Notes under the pieces: model-generated
What the model was told of the DNA's origin: nothing
The model's database searches: none
The model's input: the letters and a program-made list of their open reading frames with translations, nothing else
Shown: positions 42,868 through 54,481 of the stretch, piece after piece
Numbering within the stretch: position 1 is the stretch's first letter
Layout of the letters: every line of letters begins with the position of its first letter
NCBI GenBank assembly: GCA_949293905.1
Contig: CASFFG010000001.1
Coordinates: 1-64,000 of the forward strand
Source of the DNA: an uncultured Christensenella sp.
GTDB lineage: Bacteria; Bacillota; Clostridia; Christensenellales; UBA1242
Direction of reading: 5' to 3'
Length of the DNA stretch: 64,000 nucleotides
Translations under genes and position numbers: made by a program

Positions 42868-43585
42868 TAAATGGAATAATATTAAGGGTAGGAAAGAAAA
42901 ATCGGACGCAGAGAGAAGTAAAATTTTTACTAAAATCGGGCGCGAGATTATGGTTGCAGTTAAAGAAGGCGGAGCAAGTGTTGACTCGAACAGTAAACTG
43001 AAGATGGCAATAGCAAAAGCGCGTCAATACAATATGCCCAATGATAGAATTAATAACATTATTAAGAAAAATAGCGAAGTTGATAATAGCAATTTTGTTG
43101 AACAAACATACGAAGGATACGGCGTTGGCGGAGTTGCGGTAGTTGTAAAATGTTATACCGACAATAAGAATAGGACGAGTAGCGATGTGAGATATGCGTT
43201 TGATAAATTCGGTGGGAGTTTAGGTTCTACTGGTTGCGTATCGTATATGTTTGAAAATAAAGGCGTTGTTGTAGTCGAAAAGAATGACAAGTTTGACGCG
43301 GATAGTGCAATGGAATTAGCGATAAACATGAATGCAATCGACTGTGAAGACGATGAAGTATTTACTATCTACACCGACCCAAGTGCAAATAGTGTAAACG
43401 AATTGGTCAGCGCGTTTGAATCGGCAGGTTATACTATTTTATCGTCAGGGGTCGAGATGGTACCACAAAATTATGTAAAACTAACCGACTCACAAATAGA
43501 AACTTTCAATAAAATGGTCGATAAACTAAACGAAAGTGACGATGTAATAGATGTAATACACAATTTAGAGGAAAGCGATGAGTAG
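42854..43585 (+). CDS. yebC: YebC/PmpR-family protein
   Basis: The 243-residue protein opens [32 protein letters not shown], the signature of the family, and carries [23 protein letters not shown] and [13 protein letters not shown]. Members have been described as DNA-binding regulators near ruvC and, more recently, as factors easing ribosome stalling at proline-rich sequences. It is embedded in the methyltransferase-yebC-coiled coil-ruvCAB operon, with overlaps on both sides. Confidence 0.96.
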   Translation: [243 protein letters not shown]

Positions 43586-44171
43586 TAACGAAAGACTTGA
43601 AGAGATAATAAACGAGTTAAAAGACAATAGGAGTAAATTATCCGCCCTTTTTTCGCTTTATAATTCGTCATTAATTACAGCAAAGGACTATCTAGATAAT
43701 TTGTCGTCATATTTTGAGCGTTTGATAGATTGTAAAAACGACTTATCGTCTTTAACACAAGACTTATCAAGGGCTAAGAAAAGTGAGCGTGAAGAAATGA
43801 TTTCTCGTCAAAAATCTAAAATTAAACGCATAAATGATGAAATTAACGCATTGAATAAAGATTTTAATTCGACATTTGATAACTATAAGGTAGCGTTAAA
43901 AGAGTGTGGCTCACTAAAAACGGAATATAAACACTCGTTCGCAGATTTAAGAAAGGAATTTAAAGCGCAAGTGAACGATGAAACCCCGACTGCTCTTGTT
44001 CAACTATACAAAAAACAGGTTAAGGTTATTAAAACTATTCTGGACCGTATTGAATTGTTGATTAACGATTATAATGTCAAGCGCAGTAAGGCAGAAGAAG
44101 ACAGCGATAGATTTTTCGAGATGTATAATATTGCAGTCGACTTAGTCGCGCAACTAAAGAACATCGCATAA
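43578..44171 (+). CDS. Coiled-coil protein between yebC and ruvC
   Basis: The 197-residue protein is almost entirely helical and charged, with coiled-coil character over about 60-115 (LSRAKKSEREEMISRQKSKIKRINDEINALNKDF). There is no membrane segment or catalytic motif. It overlaps yebC by 8 nt and lies 8 nt from ruvC, so it belongs firmly to the operon. No family recognised. The context suggests a role in recombination, chromosome or ribosome-related work, but nothing in the sequence proves it. Confidence 0.75.
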   Translation: MSSNERLEEIINELKDNRSKLSALFSLYNSSLITAKDYLDNLSSYFERLIDCKNDLSSLTQDLSRAKKSEREEMISRQKSKIKRINDEINALNKDFNSTFDNYKVALKECGSLKTEYKHSFADLRKEFKAQVNDETPTALVQLYKKQVKVIKTILDRIELLINDYNVKRSKAEEDSDRFFEMYNIAVDLVAQLKNIA

Positions 44172-44179
44172 AGGCAAAT

Positions 44180-44665
44180 ATGAGAATTTTAGGAATTGAC
44201 CCAGGCTATAATATTATCGGTTATGGAGTGATAGAGACTAACGGTTGTAAAGTGGTGGATTATGGAGTAATAACCACACCTAAAACTATGTCAATTAGTT
44301 CAAGATTGCACACTATTTATCGCGCGACATGTGAATTAATTGAGACTTTTAAACCAGAGCAAGTTGCTTTTGAAGAATTATTCTTTAATACCAATAATAC
44401 AACAGCCATTCCAGTTGCTGAAGCACGCGGAGTGCTTATTGTAGCATGCAAGGAGTATCTAGATAAATTGTTTGAATATACTCCGTTGCAAATCAAGCAG
44501 GCGTTGACAGGAAACGGGCGTGCTGAGAAAAAACAAGTACAATTTATGGTTAAAAATATTTTAGGACTAAGTAGTGTCCCAAAACCGGACGATGCCGCTG
44601 ATGCGCTAGCGGTCGCAATTTGCCATATGCAAACGAGTAGCGTAATGGCAGACAATTCAATTTAG
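44180..44665 (+). CDS. ruvC: Holliday junction resolvase RuvC
   Basis: Dimeric endonuclease that resolves Holliday junctions on the RuvAB complex. The 161-residue protein shows all four catalytic carboxylates at the E. coli positions: D7 (GIDPG), E66 (FEELFF), D138 and D141 (KPDDAADALA). It is followed 7 nt later by ruvA. Bacilli often lack ruvC; its presence fits Clostridia-like gene content. Confidence 0.97.
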   Translation: MRILGIDPGYNIIGYGVIETNGCKVVDYGVITTPKTMSISSRLHTIYRATCELIETFKPEQVAFEELFFNTNNTTAIPVAEARGVLIVACKEYLDKLFEYTPLQIKQALTGNGRAEKKQVQFMVKNILGLSSVPKPDDAADALAVAICHMQTSSVMADNSI

Positions 44666-44672
44666 GGGAGAT

Positions 44673-45269
44673 ATGATAGGTTACATAAAAGGAATTTTAC
44701 GCGAAAAAGATTATGATAATATAACAGTAGAGACAGGCGGAGTAGGTTTCCAGATTTTCGTCACTAAAAGTTGTATGATGAATATGCCTGATATGGACGA
44801 AGAAGTAAAAATCTATACATATATGCATGTGAGAGAAGATGAAATGACCTTGTATGGTTTCGTCAGTCCGGAAGAAAAACGCCTATTTTTGCAACTAATC
44901 ACAGTTAGCGGAGTTGGAAGTAAAACTGCTATTCAAATTTTATCTGCTGAGCGTATGAGCGCGATAGTAAATAGTATTATAAACGAAGATACATCTGTAA
45001 TTGCGGGGTGCAAAGGGATAGGAAAGAAGATTGCCGAGCGCATAGTCCTTGAATTAAAAGATAAGATTAAACCGTTCGATTATATCCTACCTAACGAACC
45101 GTTTACTATTACGAATAAGGACGAAAACTTAGAAGATGCTGTTGTAGTATTGACAAGTCTTGGACTTACTAAGAACGACGCCACTGCTCGTGCACGTGCA
45201 GTGGTAAAAGAGCGCGATACAGCAGAAGAAATTGTCGCAAAAGTATTGCATGATTTAGGTCACGCATAG
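44673..45269 (+). CDS. ruvA: Holliday junction DNA-binding protein RuvA
   Basis: The 198-residue junction-binding subunit has an N-terminal OB fold ([29 protein letters not shown]), [17 protein letters not shown] [21 protein letters not shown], the helix-hairpin-helix motif [13 protein letters not shown] and [19 protein letters not shown], and a C-terminal RuvB-binding three-helix domain. GGGGAG precedes the ATG. The standard ruvC-ruvA-ruvB order is preserved. Confidence 0.97.
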   Translation: MIGYIKGILREKDYDNITVETGGVGFQIFVTKSCMMNMPDMDEEVKIYTYMHVREDEMTLYGFVSPEEKRLFLQLITVSGVGSKTAIQILSAERMSAIVNSIINEDTSVIAGCKGIGKKIAERIVLELKDKIKPFDYILPNEPFTITNKDENLEDAVVVLTSLGLTKNDATARARAVVKERDTAEEIVAKVLHDLGHA

Positions 45270-45276
45270 GAGAGAT

Positions 45277-46315
45277 ATGGAAGAGAGAGATAGATTTATT
45301 TCTAGTACTAAAAATATGAGTGATGTGGAAGTGGAGAATAAACTTCGTCCGCTTTCTTTTGACGAATATATCGGTCAAGATAAGATTAAATCTAATCTGA
45401 AAGTGTATATCTCCGCTGCAAAGAAGCGAAAAGAAGCGCTCGACCATGTCTTACTATATGGTCCACCAGGTCTAGGCAAAACAACACTTAGTCATATAAT
45501 AGCAAACGAAATCGGCTCCCAAATTAAAATTACTAGCGGGCCAAGTATTGAAAATGCTGCTGATTTAGCCGCAATTTTGACGAATTTAAATACCAACGAT
45601 GTTTTATTTATTGATGAAATACATAGGATATCAAAATCAGTTGAAGAGATACTATATCCAGCAATGGAAGATTACGCACTAGATTTCATAGTGGGTAAGG
45701 GACCTAGCGCGCGAAGTATGCGACTTAAAATCCAGCCGTTCACTCTAATTGGCGCTACAACCAAGGCGGGTAATTTGTCCAGTCCACTTCGTGATAGATT
45801 TGGTATTTCGTGCAGGCTTGAGTTATATTCAGTAGATGAAATCGCAAAGATTTTAACTCGTTCAGCACAAATTTTAGGAGTAGGAATAAGTGATGATGCA
45901 ACGCGTGAAATAGCAAAACGCAGTCGTGGAACTCCGCGAATTGCTAACCGCATATTAAAGCGAGTGCGCGATTTTGTTCAGGTAGAAGATAAGGATTCAA
46001 TTGAAGTTGAAGATGCTCGCCGTGCGCTAGATTTAATGGGTATTGATGATTTAGGACTTGATTATGTAGATAAGAGAGTTATTCTTGCTATGATTGATAA
46101 ATTTGGTGGGGGTCCAGTAGGATTAGAAACGCTTTCTGCTACGACCAATGAAGAAGTCTCTACAATCGAAGATATAGTTGAACCATATTTATTACAACTA
46201 GGTTTCGTTGTCCGTACTAATAGGGGTCGAATGGTAACCAAACTTGCTTACCAGCATTTTAATCGCCCTATACCTAAACATTTACTCAGCGCGGACGAAA
46301 TTGAAGGGGAAGGAA

Positions 46316-46323
<8 letters not shown>
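45277..46323 (+). CDS. ruvB: Holliday junction branch-migration helicase RuvB
   Basis: AAA+ hexameric motor. The 348-residue protein has [12 protein letters not shown], Walker A GPPGLGKT (62-69), Walker B with DEIH (113-116), sensor 1 GATTKAG, the arginine-finger region SPLRDRFGI, and a C-terminal winged-helix domain ([12 protein letters not shown]). It is longer than usual at neither end. queA starts inside its last codons (8-nt overlap). Confidence 0.98.
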
Positions 46324-48485
<2,162 letters not shown>

Positions 48486-48582
48486 AATTTGTAAAAAATG
48501 AGGATTTTGACATAAATTTTTAAAAATTTCCAAAATTTTCTAAATTATTTTAAAAATATTAGATTAAATATTAAAATTTAGT

Positions 48583-48611
48583 TTGACTTAAAATTATCTA
48601 TTTGCTAAAAT
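48583..48611 (+). promoter_or_regulatory. Promoter of yajC
   Basis: TTGACT (48583-48588), a 17-nt spacer ending in TGC (extended -10) and TAAAAT (48606-48611). A GAAGGGGG ribosome binding site follows. Confidence 0.78.
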
Positions 48612-48635
48612 TTAATATATTGAGAAGGGGGATAT

Positions 48636-49118
48636 ATGGGTGCAGAAATTGTTATTGTTGTTATTCTTTTAGTGCTAGTTATAGCATTATTCGTAATCAG
48701 TTATATGAAGAAGAAAAAATTTAATACCGAACTTGGACAAATACGTGAAGATTTAAAAGTCGGCGATAAAGTTATGACTGACACAGGTGTAGTTGGCGAA
48801 GTCGTAGATTCTTATATGGAAGATGAATATAAGTATTTCGTGCTAAAAACTGGACGCGGTTTAAATGTAGGCTATTTTACAGTGCATGCAAACGCAATTT
48901 ATTATGTATTTAATAAAGAGAACGCGATGCAAGAGAAAAAGACCGTAGTAAAAGTTTCTCCAAAAACGGAAGAAAAAGTTGAAGAAACAGAAAAAACAAA
49001 TACTGAAGAAAGCAAAACTGAGAGCGAACCTGTAAAAAAAGAAGAAAAGCCTGTAAGCGAAGAAAAGAAGACTAAATCATCTACTACTAAGAAAAACACA
49101 AAATCTAAAAAGAATTAA
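48636..49118 (+). CDS. yajC: YajC-like preprotein translocase subunit with a long charged tail
   Basis: The 160-residue protein has one N-terminal membrane helix (about 3-24), KKKK, and the YajC-like module LKVGDKVMTDTGVVGEVVDSY. YajC associates with SecDF-YidC. The usual family length is 85-110; here a Lys/Glu/Thr/Ser tail of about 60 residues is added (VEETEKTNTEES ... TKSKKN), low in complexity and lysine-rich at the end. The position before secD-secF supports the call. A hairpin terminator follows. Confidence 0.85.
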   Translation: MGAEIVIVVILLVLVIALFVISYMKKKKFNTELGQIREDLKVGDKVMTDTGVVGEVVDSYMEDEYKYFVLKTGRGLNVGYFTVHANAIYYVFNKENAMQEKKTVVKVSPKTEEKVEETEKTNTEESKTESEPVKKEEKPVSEEKKTKSSTTKKNTKSKKN

Positions 49119-49140
49119 TCTATTCGACAAAAATATAATA

Positions 49141-49168
49141 AATAGACTAAAACTAGTCTATTTTTTTA
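49141..49168 (+). terminator. Terminator after yajC
   Basis: AATAGACTA (49141-49149), AAAC loop and TAGTCTATT (49154-49162), then T-run. Confidence 0.9.
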
Positions 49169-49222
49169 TTAAATTTTAGTAAAACAGCCCTTAATTTAAA
49201 ATAAATTAAATTAGGAGGCAAT

Positions 49223-49621
49223 ATGCAAAAAATTAAATCAATGAATAAAAGTAATTTTACTGCAATTTTAAAAGCGTGCTTAATTGGAATTATAGCAACT
49301 TTAATAGGGGTAGTAATACTCGCGGTCATTTTAAAATTCACCGACCTATCTAGTAATGCCATTGGATATATAAATGATATAATTAAAGCCCTTTCTATCT
49401 TTCTTATGGTTATGTTTATAAAAAAATGGACGGACGGTAATCTACTCGTAAAATCTATAATCGGTGGTCTACTGTACGCAGTACTAAGTTTTCTAATCTT
49501 TTCTATTTTAAATGGTGGATTTAGTTTTAATATGTCTATTGTTTATGATTTACTATTTTCATTAATTTCAGCCATGATTGTTGCAGTAATATTCAATATA
49601 ATTGGACGAAAAAATGTCTAA
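49223..49621 (+). CDS. TIGR04086-type four-helix membrane protein
   Basis: The 132-residue protein has four membrane helices (about 12-34, 50-68, 77-97, 103-126) and a short basic N-terminus. Small proteins of this shape between yajC and secD are typical of Clostridia and are catalogued as a TIGR04086-like membrane family of unknown function. AGGAGG stands 6 nt before the ATG. It is separated from yajC by a terminator and from secD by a promoter, so it seems to be transcribed alone; its promoter is not obvious. Confidence 0.78.
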   Translation: MQKIKSMNKSNFTAILKACLIGIIATLIGVVILAVILKFTDLSSNAIGYINDIIKALSIFLMVMFIKKWTDGNLLVKSIIGGLLYAVLSFLIFSILNGGFSFNMSIVYDLLFSLISAMIVAVIFNIIGRKNV

Positions 49622-49677
49622 TTTATAAATTTTAGTCAATAATTCCTATAAAGATTTAGAGTTAACCGCTGTTTTGT

Positions 49678-49706
49678 TTGACATGAAACGAAAGTTAATG
49701 TATAAT
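49678..49706 (+). promoter_or_regulatory. Promoter of secD-secF
   Basis: TTGACA (49678-49683), a 17-nt spacer and TATAAT (49701-49706), both consensus. Confidence 0.85.
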
Positions 49707-49729
49707 TAATCTTGAAATTAGGAGATTAT

Positions 49730-51067
49730 ATGACTAAAAGGCGTTCTAGATTTTTATTTGCTCTATTTACAATAGTTTTAGTTATTTTACTCGTTGCAAC
49801 ATTCGTGAATTTTACTTATCCTTTTTCGATAAATGGTAGATATTATTCGTATTCTAGTTTTATTAGTAATATTAAACTTGGCGAAGATATTGGCGACTCA
49901 TATAGGATAGTGTATCGTGCGGATTTGCCAAATGATTCAACGGCGAGTTCTAACTATGACGAATTGATGCGCTCGACTAAAAATAGACTAGGTAATATTG
50001 TTAAAGACGAAGGATATAACGATGTTACTGTAACTAACTATTCAGTAAATGGTGAAGATTACATTATCGTTACTGTTGGTAACATATTAACTTATGATGA
50101 CGAAACTGCTATTGAGAATTTAATCGGTAACCCTGCTACCATTAGTTTTTCTATGTCTAACGATGTAGATTCAGCGTTTGCTGGTGCTAGTGATGTGGCT
50201 AATGTGACATCAGGCAGTCAGTATGATAGTTCAACTGGTACGAATAGTTATTATATTGGAATCGAATTTAAGGACGCTAATAAGATTGCTACCGCGACAG
50301 AGGGCGGGGGAACACTATATATTTTCCTAGGTGATACACTGGCATTCAATAGTGGAATTGAAATTGATAGCGCTATCACTAATGGTTTCTTCGCGATTAG
50401 TTTAGGCTCTAGTGATGGCTATACACCAACTCTAGAAGATGCTAATACTTACGCCAATCGTATTCGTACTGGGCTTTTACCACTCAGTTTAACTCAAGTT
50501 GATATTGGAAGCATTAGTGCGACATATGGAATGGGGAGCGATATAATGCTCGCTATTGCTATGGCAATATTTGTATTAGCAGTGTTTATATACTTAATCG
50601 TCAAATATAAGCAAATGGGATTTCTTGCATCATTTAACTTGCTGTTCTTTATTGTAATTGGATTATTCTTACTTCAATCTATACCTTATGTTCACATTAA
50701 TTTTTCAGGTATTATAGGAATGATGATAGGGTTCATTATTGCAGTTGATGGAATAATCACTATCTTAGAGAAGGCGAAAGCGCACTACCAGGCAGATAGT
50801 AAACTTCACGTTTCGTTTAAGTTGGCTCAAAAAGAGTGTACCATGCGCACATTTATTCTAAATTTGCTTGTTGCAGTATGCGGGTTTATTTGCCTATTTA
50901 TGCCGTCAATGGCTGTGCAGTCGTTCGGTTGGGCATTATTCGTGTTGTCGTTGTTAAGTATGTTTAGTTCGCTTGCACTAATGCGACTATTTATCGCGAT
51001 GTATCTTCCGTTTAATAATACAGATGGGAAAAAGTTGAACTTCCATAAAGGAGGTAAAAATGCATAG
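49730..51067 (+). CDS. secD: Protein translocase subunit SecD
   Basis: Proton-driven accessory of the Sec translocon that pulls exported proteins outward. From the ATG at 49730 (AGGAG upstream) it has 445 residues: an N-terminal helix, a large external domain (about 35-270) and five C-terminal helices. The helix-four motif reads FIIAVDGIITILEKAK; the Asp aligned with the proton-path Asp of Thermus SecDF is kept, although the usual VDANVLIFERI wording is degenerate. It overlaps secF by 8 nt. An in-frame TTG at 49712 lies before the ribosome binding site and is rejected. Confidence 0.92.
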   Translation: MTKRRSRFLFALFTIVLVILLVATFVNFTYPFSINGRYYSYSSFISNIKLGEDIGDSYRIVYRADLPNDSTASSNYDELMRSTKNRLGNIVKDEGYNDVTVTNYSVNGEDYIIVTVGNILTYDDETAIENLIGNPATISFSMSNDVDSAFAGASDVANVTSGSQYDSSTGTNSYYIGIEFKDANKIATATEGGGTLYIFLGDTLAFNSGIEIDSAITNGFFAISLGSSDGYTPTLEDANTYANRIRTGLLPLSLTQVDIGSISATYGMGSDIMLAIAMAIFVLAVFIYLIVKYKQMGFLASFNLLFFIVIGLFLLQSIPYVHINFSGIIGMMIGFIIAVDGIITILEKAKAHYQADSKLHVSFKLAQKECTMRTFILNLLVAVCGFICLFMPSMAVQSFGWALFVLSLLSMFSSLALMRLFIAMYLPFNNTDGKKLNFHKGGKNA

Positions 51068-52013
51068 AAATTTTAAAAAATCGAATCGCGATTACTTTAG
51101 TAAAAATAAAATTGTCATTATAGTTTTCGCAGTATTTCTTATCGTTGGAATAGTTTTTGGAGCTGTATTGGGTTTTAAAACAAATTTCGAATTTACTGGT
51201 TATACTGAATTTTCGGTTAGAGTAGGTAGTGAGTATAATGAAAATGTAATTGATGAAATTTCTAACATAGTGAACAGTTATGGTGGAGATTTCGATACTG
51301 CATCTGTCTATGACCAAGGAGACGATACTCGTATTGTTATTCGCTATACAAACGACCTTGCTGACGATAAAAAGAGCGAAATATCTACTGCTATTGTTAC
51401 AAGATTAAGTTTAACGGAAAGTGATATAAGTGAGCAAGTCCGCGTGTCACCTACAATTAAATCTATGGATTACGTTTATACTGCATGCGCAATATTGTTA
51501 CTGATAGTGGTTGCTACTATTTTCGCTTATTTTAGATACAATGGTGCGAGTGCAATATCTGTAATATTGTCAACAGTATTAGGAACGCTTGCGTTCATGT
51601 CATTAGGTACAATTTTAAGATTAACAATCGGTGCTAGTTATTTTGCTATGTTAGTTGCACTAAATATGCTCATAATATATGCTAATTTCACTATATTTGA
51701 AGAAATTAGAGCAACAAGTTGGTTGCAAAACGAAGATTACGAAAGTGCACTATCTGCTGGAATGAAGAGTTCGAAGTTTAGACTATGTGCTATTAGCATA
51801 GCGATACTTATTGTTGGGCTACTTTTCGCAATTTTTGCACCAAGTGCTATCAAGTATGTTGCTTTAAATGTTATGTTTATTGCAGTCGTTGTATTATTCG
51901 TAGCACTTTATATCGTTCCATTTGTATGGTCAGTATTTATCACTCATTGCAAGAAACCTAAACTCTCAATTAAAGTTTCATCTGGCGATGTGGAAGAAAA
52001 AGAAGAAAAATAA
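51060..52013 (+). CDS. secF: Protein translocase subunit SecF
   Basis: Partner of SecD with six membrane helices. The 317-residue protein has the SecF opening FSKNKIVIIVFAVFLIVGIVFGAVLGF, NFEFTGYTEFSVRV (the GG-type external start is altered), and late helices. The segment usually reading NDTVVVFDRIRE is YANFTIFEEIRA here, so the conserved Asp of the proton path appears replaced by Ala. An AGGAGG lies before the ATG within secD. A hairpin terminator follows the stop codon. Confidence 0.9.
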   Translation: MHRNFKKSNRDYFSKNKIVIIVFAVFLIVGIVFGAVLGFKTNFEFTGYTEFSVRVGSEYNENVIDEISNIVNSYGGDFDTASVYDQGDDTRIVIRYTNDLADDKKSEISTAIVTRLSLTESDISEQVRVSPTIKSMDYVYTACAILLLIVVATIFAYFRYNGASAISVILSTVLGTLAFMSLGTILRLTIGASYFAMLVALNMLIIYANFTIFEEIRATSWLQNEDYESALSAGMKSSKFRLCAISIAILIVGLLFAIFAPSAIKYVALNVMFIAVVVLFVALYIVPFVWSVFITHCKKPKLSIKVSSGDVEEKEEK

Positions 52014-52016
52014 TTT

Positions 52017-52040
52017 AGCCTTTCTTTGAAAGGCTTTTTG
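52017..52040 (+). terminator. Terminator after secF
   Basis: AGCCTTTC (52017-52024), TTT loop and GAAAGGCT (52028-52035) followed by TTTTG. It lies only about 20 nt before recJ. Confidence 0.82.
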
Positions 52041-52055
52041 TTAAGTTAAGTCATT

Positions 52056-54452
52056 ATGAAATATATTTGTACGATAGATAAAGAAACTCTCAATGAAGAT
52101 TTCGCTAGCGAGATGTCAAAGCAATTTGATTTGGATAAAAATCTCGTCAATCTTTTGTATTCGCGAGGAATTGACACTAAGGAAAAGTTAAAGAAATATT
52201 TAAATCCAAATTTAAGCGACCTTAACGACCCATTTCTGTTTGAGTATATGGCTGAAGCCGTCGAATTAATTCAAAAACATATTGCAAAAAATCATAAAAT
52301 CTTAATCTTTGGAGACTATGATGTAGACGGAATTTCAGCGAGCGCAATTTTAATTAAGTACTTTAAGTCTGTGGGAGTAAATGTCTCTAATTTTATGCCT
52401 AATAGATATGAAGATGGTTATGGACTGACTATTGCGACACTAGATAAGATTTTTGAAAAAAGTATACCGGATTTAATTATTACTGTTGACTGCGGAATTA
52501 CTGCTGTTGAAGAGACCGAATATATTAAATCGAAAGGAATTGACATAATTATAACTGACCACCACGAACGCGCTGAAGTACTACCAAAAACTATAATTAT
52601 AAATCCAAAGGTGAGCGAAACATATCCTTTCCATTCGCTTTGTGGTGCGGGAGTCGCTTTAAAATTAGTACAAGCGCTAGCGGGTATTAATGTAGCCAGC
52701 CAGTATCTTCCAATCTGTGCCATTGCTACTATCGCTGATATAGTTGAACTCTTGGACGAAAATAGAGCGATAGTACAATTAGGACTTAAAGATTTAAAGA
52801 AATTGCCTGCAGGTGTTCTAAAACTTATGCAGGAGTGTGGCATAAATACAAATTGCAAGGCTGGAGATATAGCCTTTAAACTTGCGCCAAAAATCAACGC
52901 TAGCGGCCGAATGGGCTCAGCCGACACTAGTCTAAATCTTTATTTAGAAGAAAATCCAATCGAAATTAAAAAATTATGTGCCCAAATTTTAGATTATAAT
53001 ACAAATAGGCAACAACTTTGTGATAAAGTTAATCAAGATGTAAAAAAGTATCTCGAAACGCAGGATATATTTAAAATTAGCGCAATTATAATGTCATCTA
53101 ACGAGTGGGATAGCGGAATTTTAGGAATAGTTTGCGCGCGTGTTGCTGACGAGTATCACAGACCAACTTTTCTATTTAGTCAGGTTGGCGACGAACTGGT
53201 TGGCTCATGCAGGAGCGTAAATGGAGTAAATGTCCATACTCTGCTTAGTAGCATGACTGACCTTTTAACAAAATTTGGCGGACACCCTATGGCTGCGGGG
53301 TTGACTTTAAAAGTTGATAAATTTGACGAATTTACTCGTAGGACTAATGAATATGTTAGGGAGCATTTAAACAAAGAAGATTTTTTACCCACAAAATCGT
53401 ATGACTTTGAACTAGATGCTAGTGAAATCACTATTAAACTAGTTGAAGATATTGATAAAATGGAGCCATGCGGACATATGAATGCACGCCCTATATTTAA
53501 TTTTAAACTAAAAAATGCATCAATTTCATGTCTGCCACGCCATCAACAGCATCTAGTTTTATCTTATCCAAACTTCAATCTTTTAGCGTTTAACTCAAGT
53601 AATAAGTATTTTATATTGTCTGGGAACACATCTTGTAATGTGCTTGCCGACCTAAACATTGATACATTTAGGGATACAAAAAAGATTTCGGGAATAGTAA
53701 AGTCTATCGATTATGAAGATATATATAGACCAGTAGACGACGAAATAATACAGGCTGAATATATTAAGCAGATTACTTATCCACTCGATGGGACATATTC
53801 TTTTAATAATTACAATCGAGACCAATTAATTCGTTTATTGGTAGATATGGATAAGACTGTTTATGGCACGCTCATTATTGCGAATGATTATAACACATAT
53901 ATCAACTTTAAAGCGATATATGATAGTAACAACATTTTCATTAACCGCATTTTTGAAATTAATGATGAAACTGGATTAAATACAATTCTTTTAGCACCAA
54001 CAAACTTTGAATCATTTAATACCTTTAGTCGCATAATATTCCTAGACCCTGTAATTAATATGGGGTATTTAAGTGAGTTGAAAAAGCATACTAAGTCAAC
54101 TATTTATCTTCCACACATGCCAACAAATAACATATCTCTTGTGAAGAAAATTGACCTTTCAAGACAAACATTTGGACGATACTTTAGACTAATTCAATTT
54201 GCTAACGAGAATAAAATAAAGGGATACTATTGCCATAACCTCTTTACAAATATTGTAAAAAAGATAAAAACAAAGGAAGAATATTCGTATCTGCAATTCT
54301 ATGTTTGCCTTCAAGTATTTAAAGAGTTAGGAATTGTCTTGACTGACGAGAGTGATAGTGAGATTTTGAGTATAACGGATAAGAAAAATCCTTTAAATTC
54401 AAGTGCATTTTACAATCGTTTAAATACAATTAAGGTAAGTCAGTCAAATTAA
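52056..54452 (+). CDS. recJ: Single-stranded-DNA exonuclease RecJ
   Basis: 5'-3' exonuclease of recombination and mismatch repair. The 798-residue protein has DHH motifs: FGDYDVDG (D87, D89, D91), VDCGI, TDHHE (D168-H169-H170) and the DHHA1 motif GGHPMAAG. An OB-fold follows (about 455-570), then a roughly 230-residue C-terminal region like that of Firmicutes RecJ. Length agrees with Bacillus RecJ. No ribosome binding site or good promoter is seen before the ATG, so read-through from secF or a leaderless start is possible. Confidence 0.95.
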   Translation: MKYICTIDKETLNEDFASEMSKQFDLDKNLVNLLYSRGIDTKEKLKKYLNPNLSDLNDPFLFEYMAEAVELIQKHIAKNHKILIFGDYDVDGISASAILIKYFKSVGVNVSNFMPNRYEDGYGLTIATLDKIFEKSIPDLIITVDCGITAVEETEYIKSKGIDIIITDHHERAEVLPKTIIINPKVSETYPFHSLCGAGVALKLVQALAGINVASQYLPICAIATIADIVELLDENRAIVQLGLKDLKKLPAGVLKLMQECGINTNCKAGDIAFKLAPKINASGRMGSADTSLNLYLEENPIEIKKLCAQILDYNTNRQQLCDKVNQDVKKYLETQDIFKISAIIMSSNEWDSGILGIVCARVADEYHRPTFLFSQVGDELVGSCRSVNGVNVHTLLSSMTDLLTKFGGHPMAAGLTLKVDKFDEFTRRTNEYVREHLNKEDFLPTKSYDFELDASEITIKLVEDIDKMEPCGHMNARPIFNFKLKNASISCLPRHQQHLVLSYPNFNLLAFNSSNKYFILSGNTSCNVLADLNIDTFRDTKKISGIVKSIDYEDIYRPVDDEIIQAEYIKQITYPLDGTYSFNNYNRDQLIRLLVDMDKTVYGTLIIANDYNTYINFKAIYDSNNIFINRIFEINDETGLNTILLAPTNFESFNTFSRIIFLDPVINMGYLSELKKHTKSTIYLPHMPTNNISLVKKIDLSRQTFGRYFRLIQFANENKIKGYYCHNLFTNIVKKIKTKEEYSYLQFYVCLQVFKELGIVLTDESDSEILSITDKKNPLNSSAFYNRLNTIKVSQSN

Positions 54453-54481
54453 AAACAATCTATATATTATATGTTTTAGAT

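Noticed and set aside
46244..46315. N-terminal extension of QueA into ruvB
   Set aside because: The extension has no family similarity, while the ATG at 46316 gives the usual QueA N-terminus in a typical 8-nt overlap.
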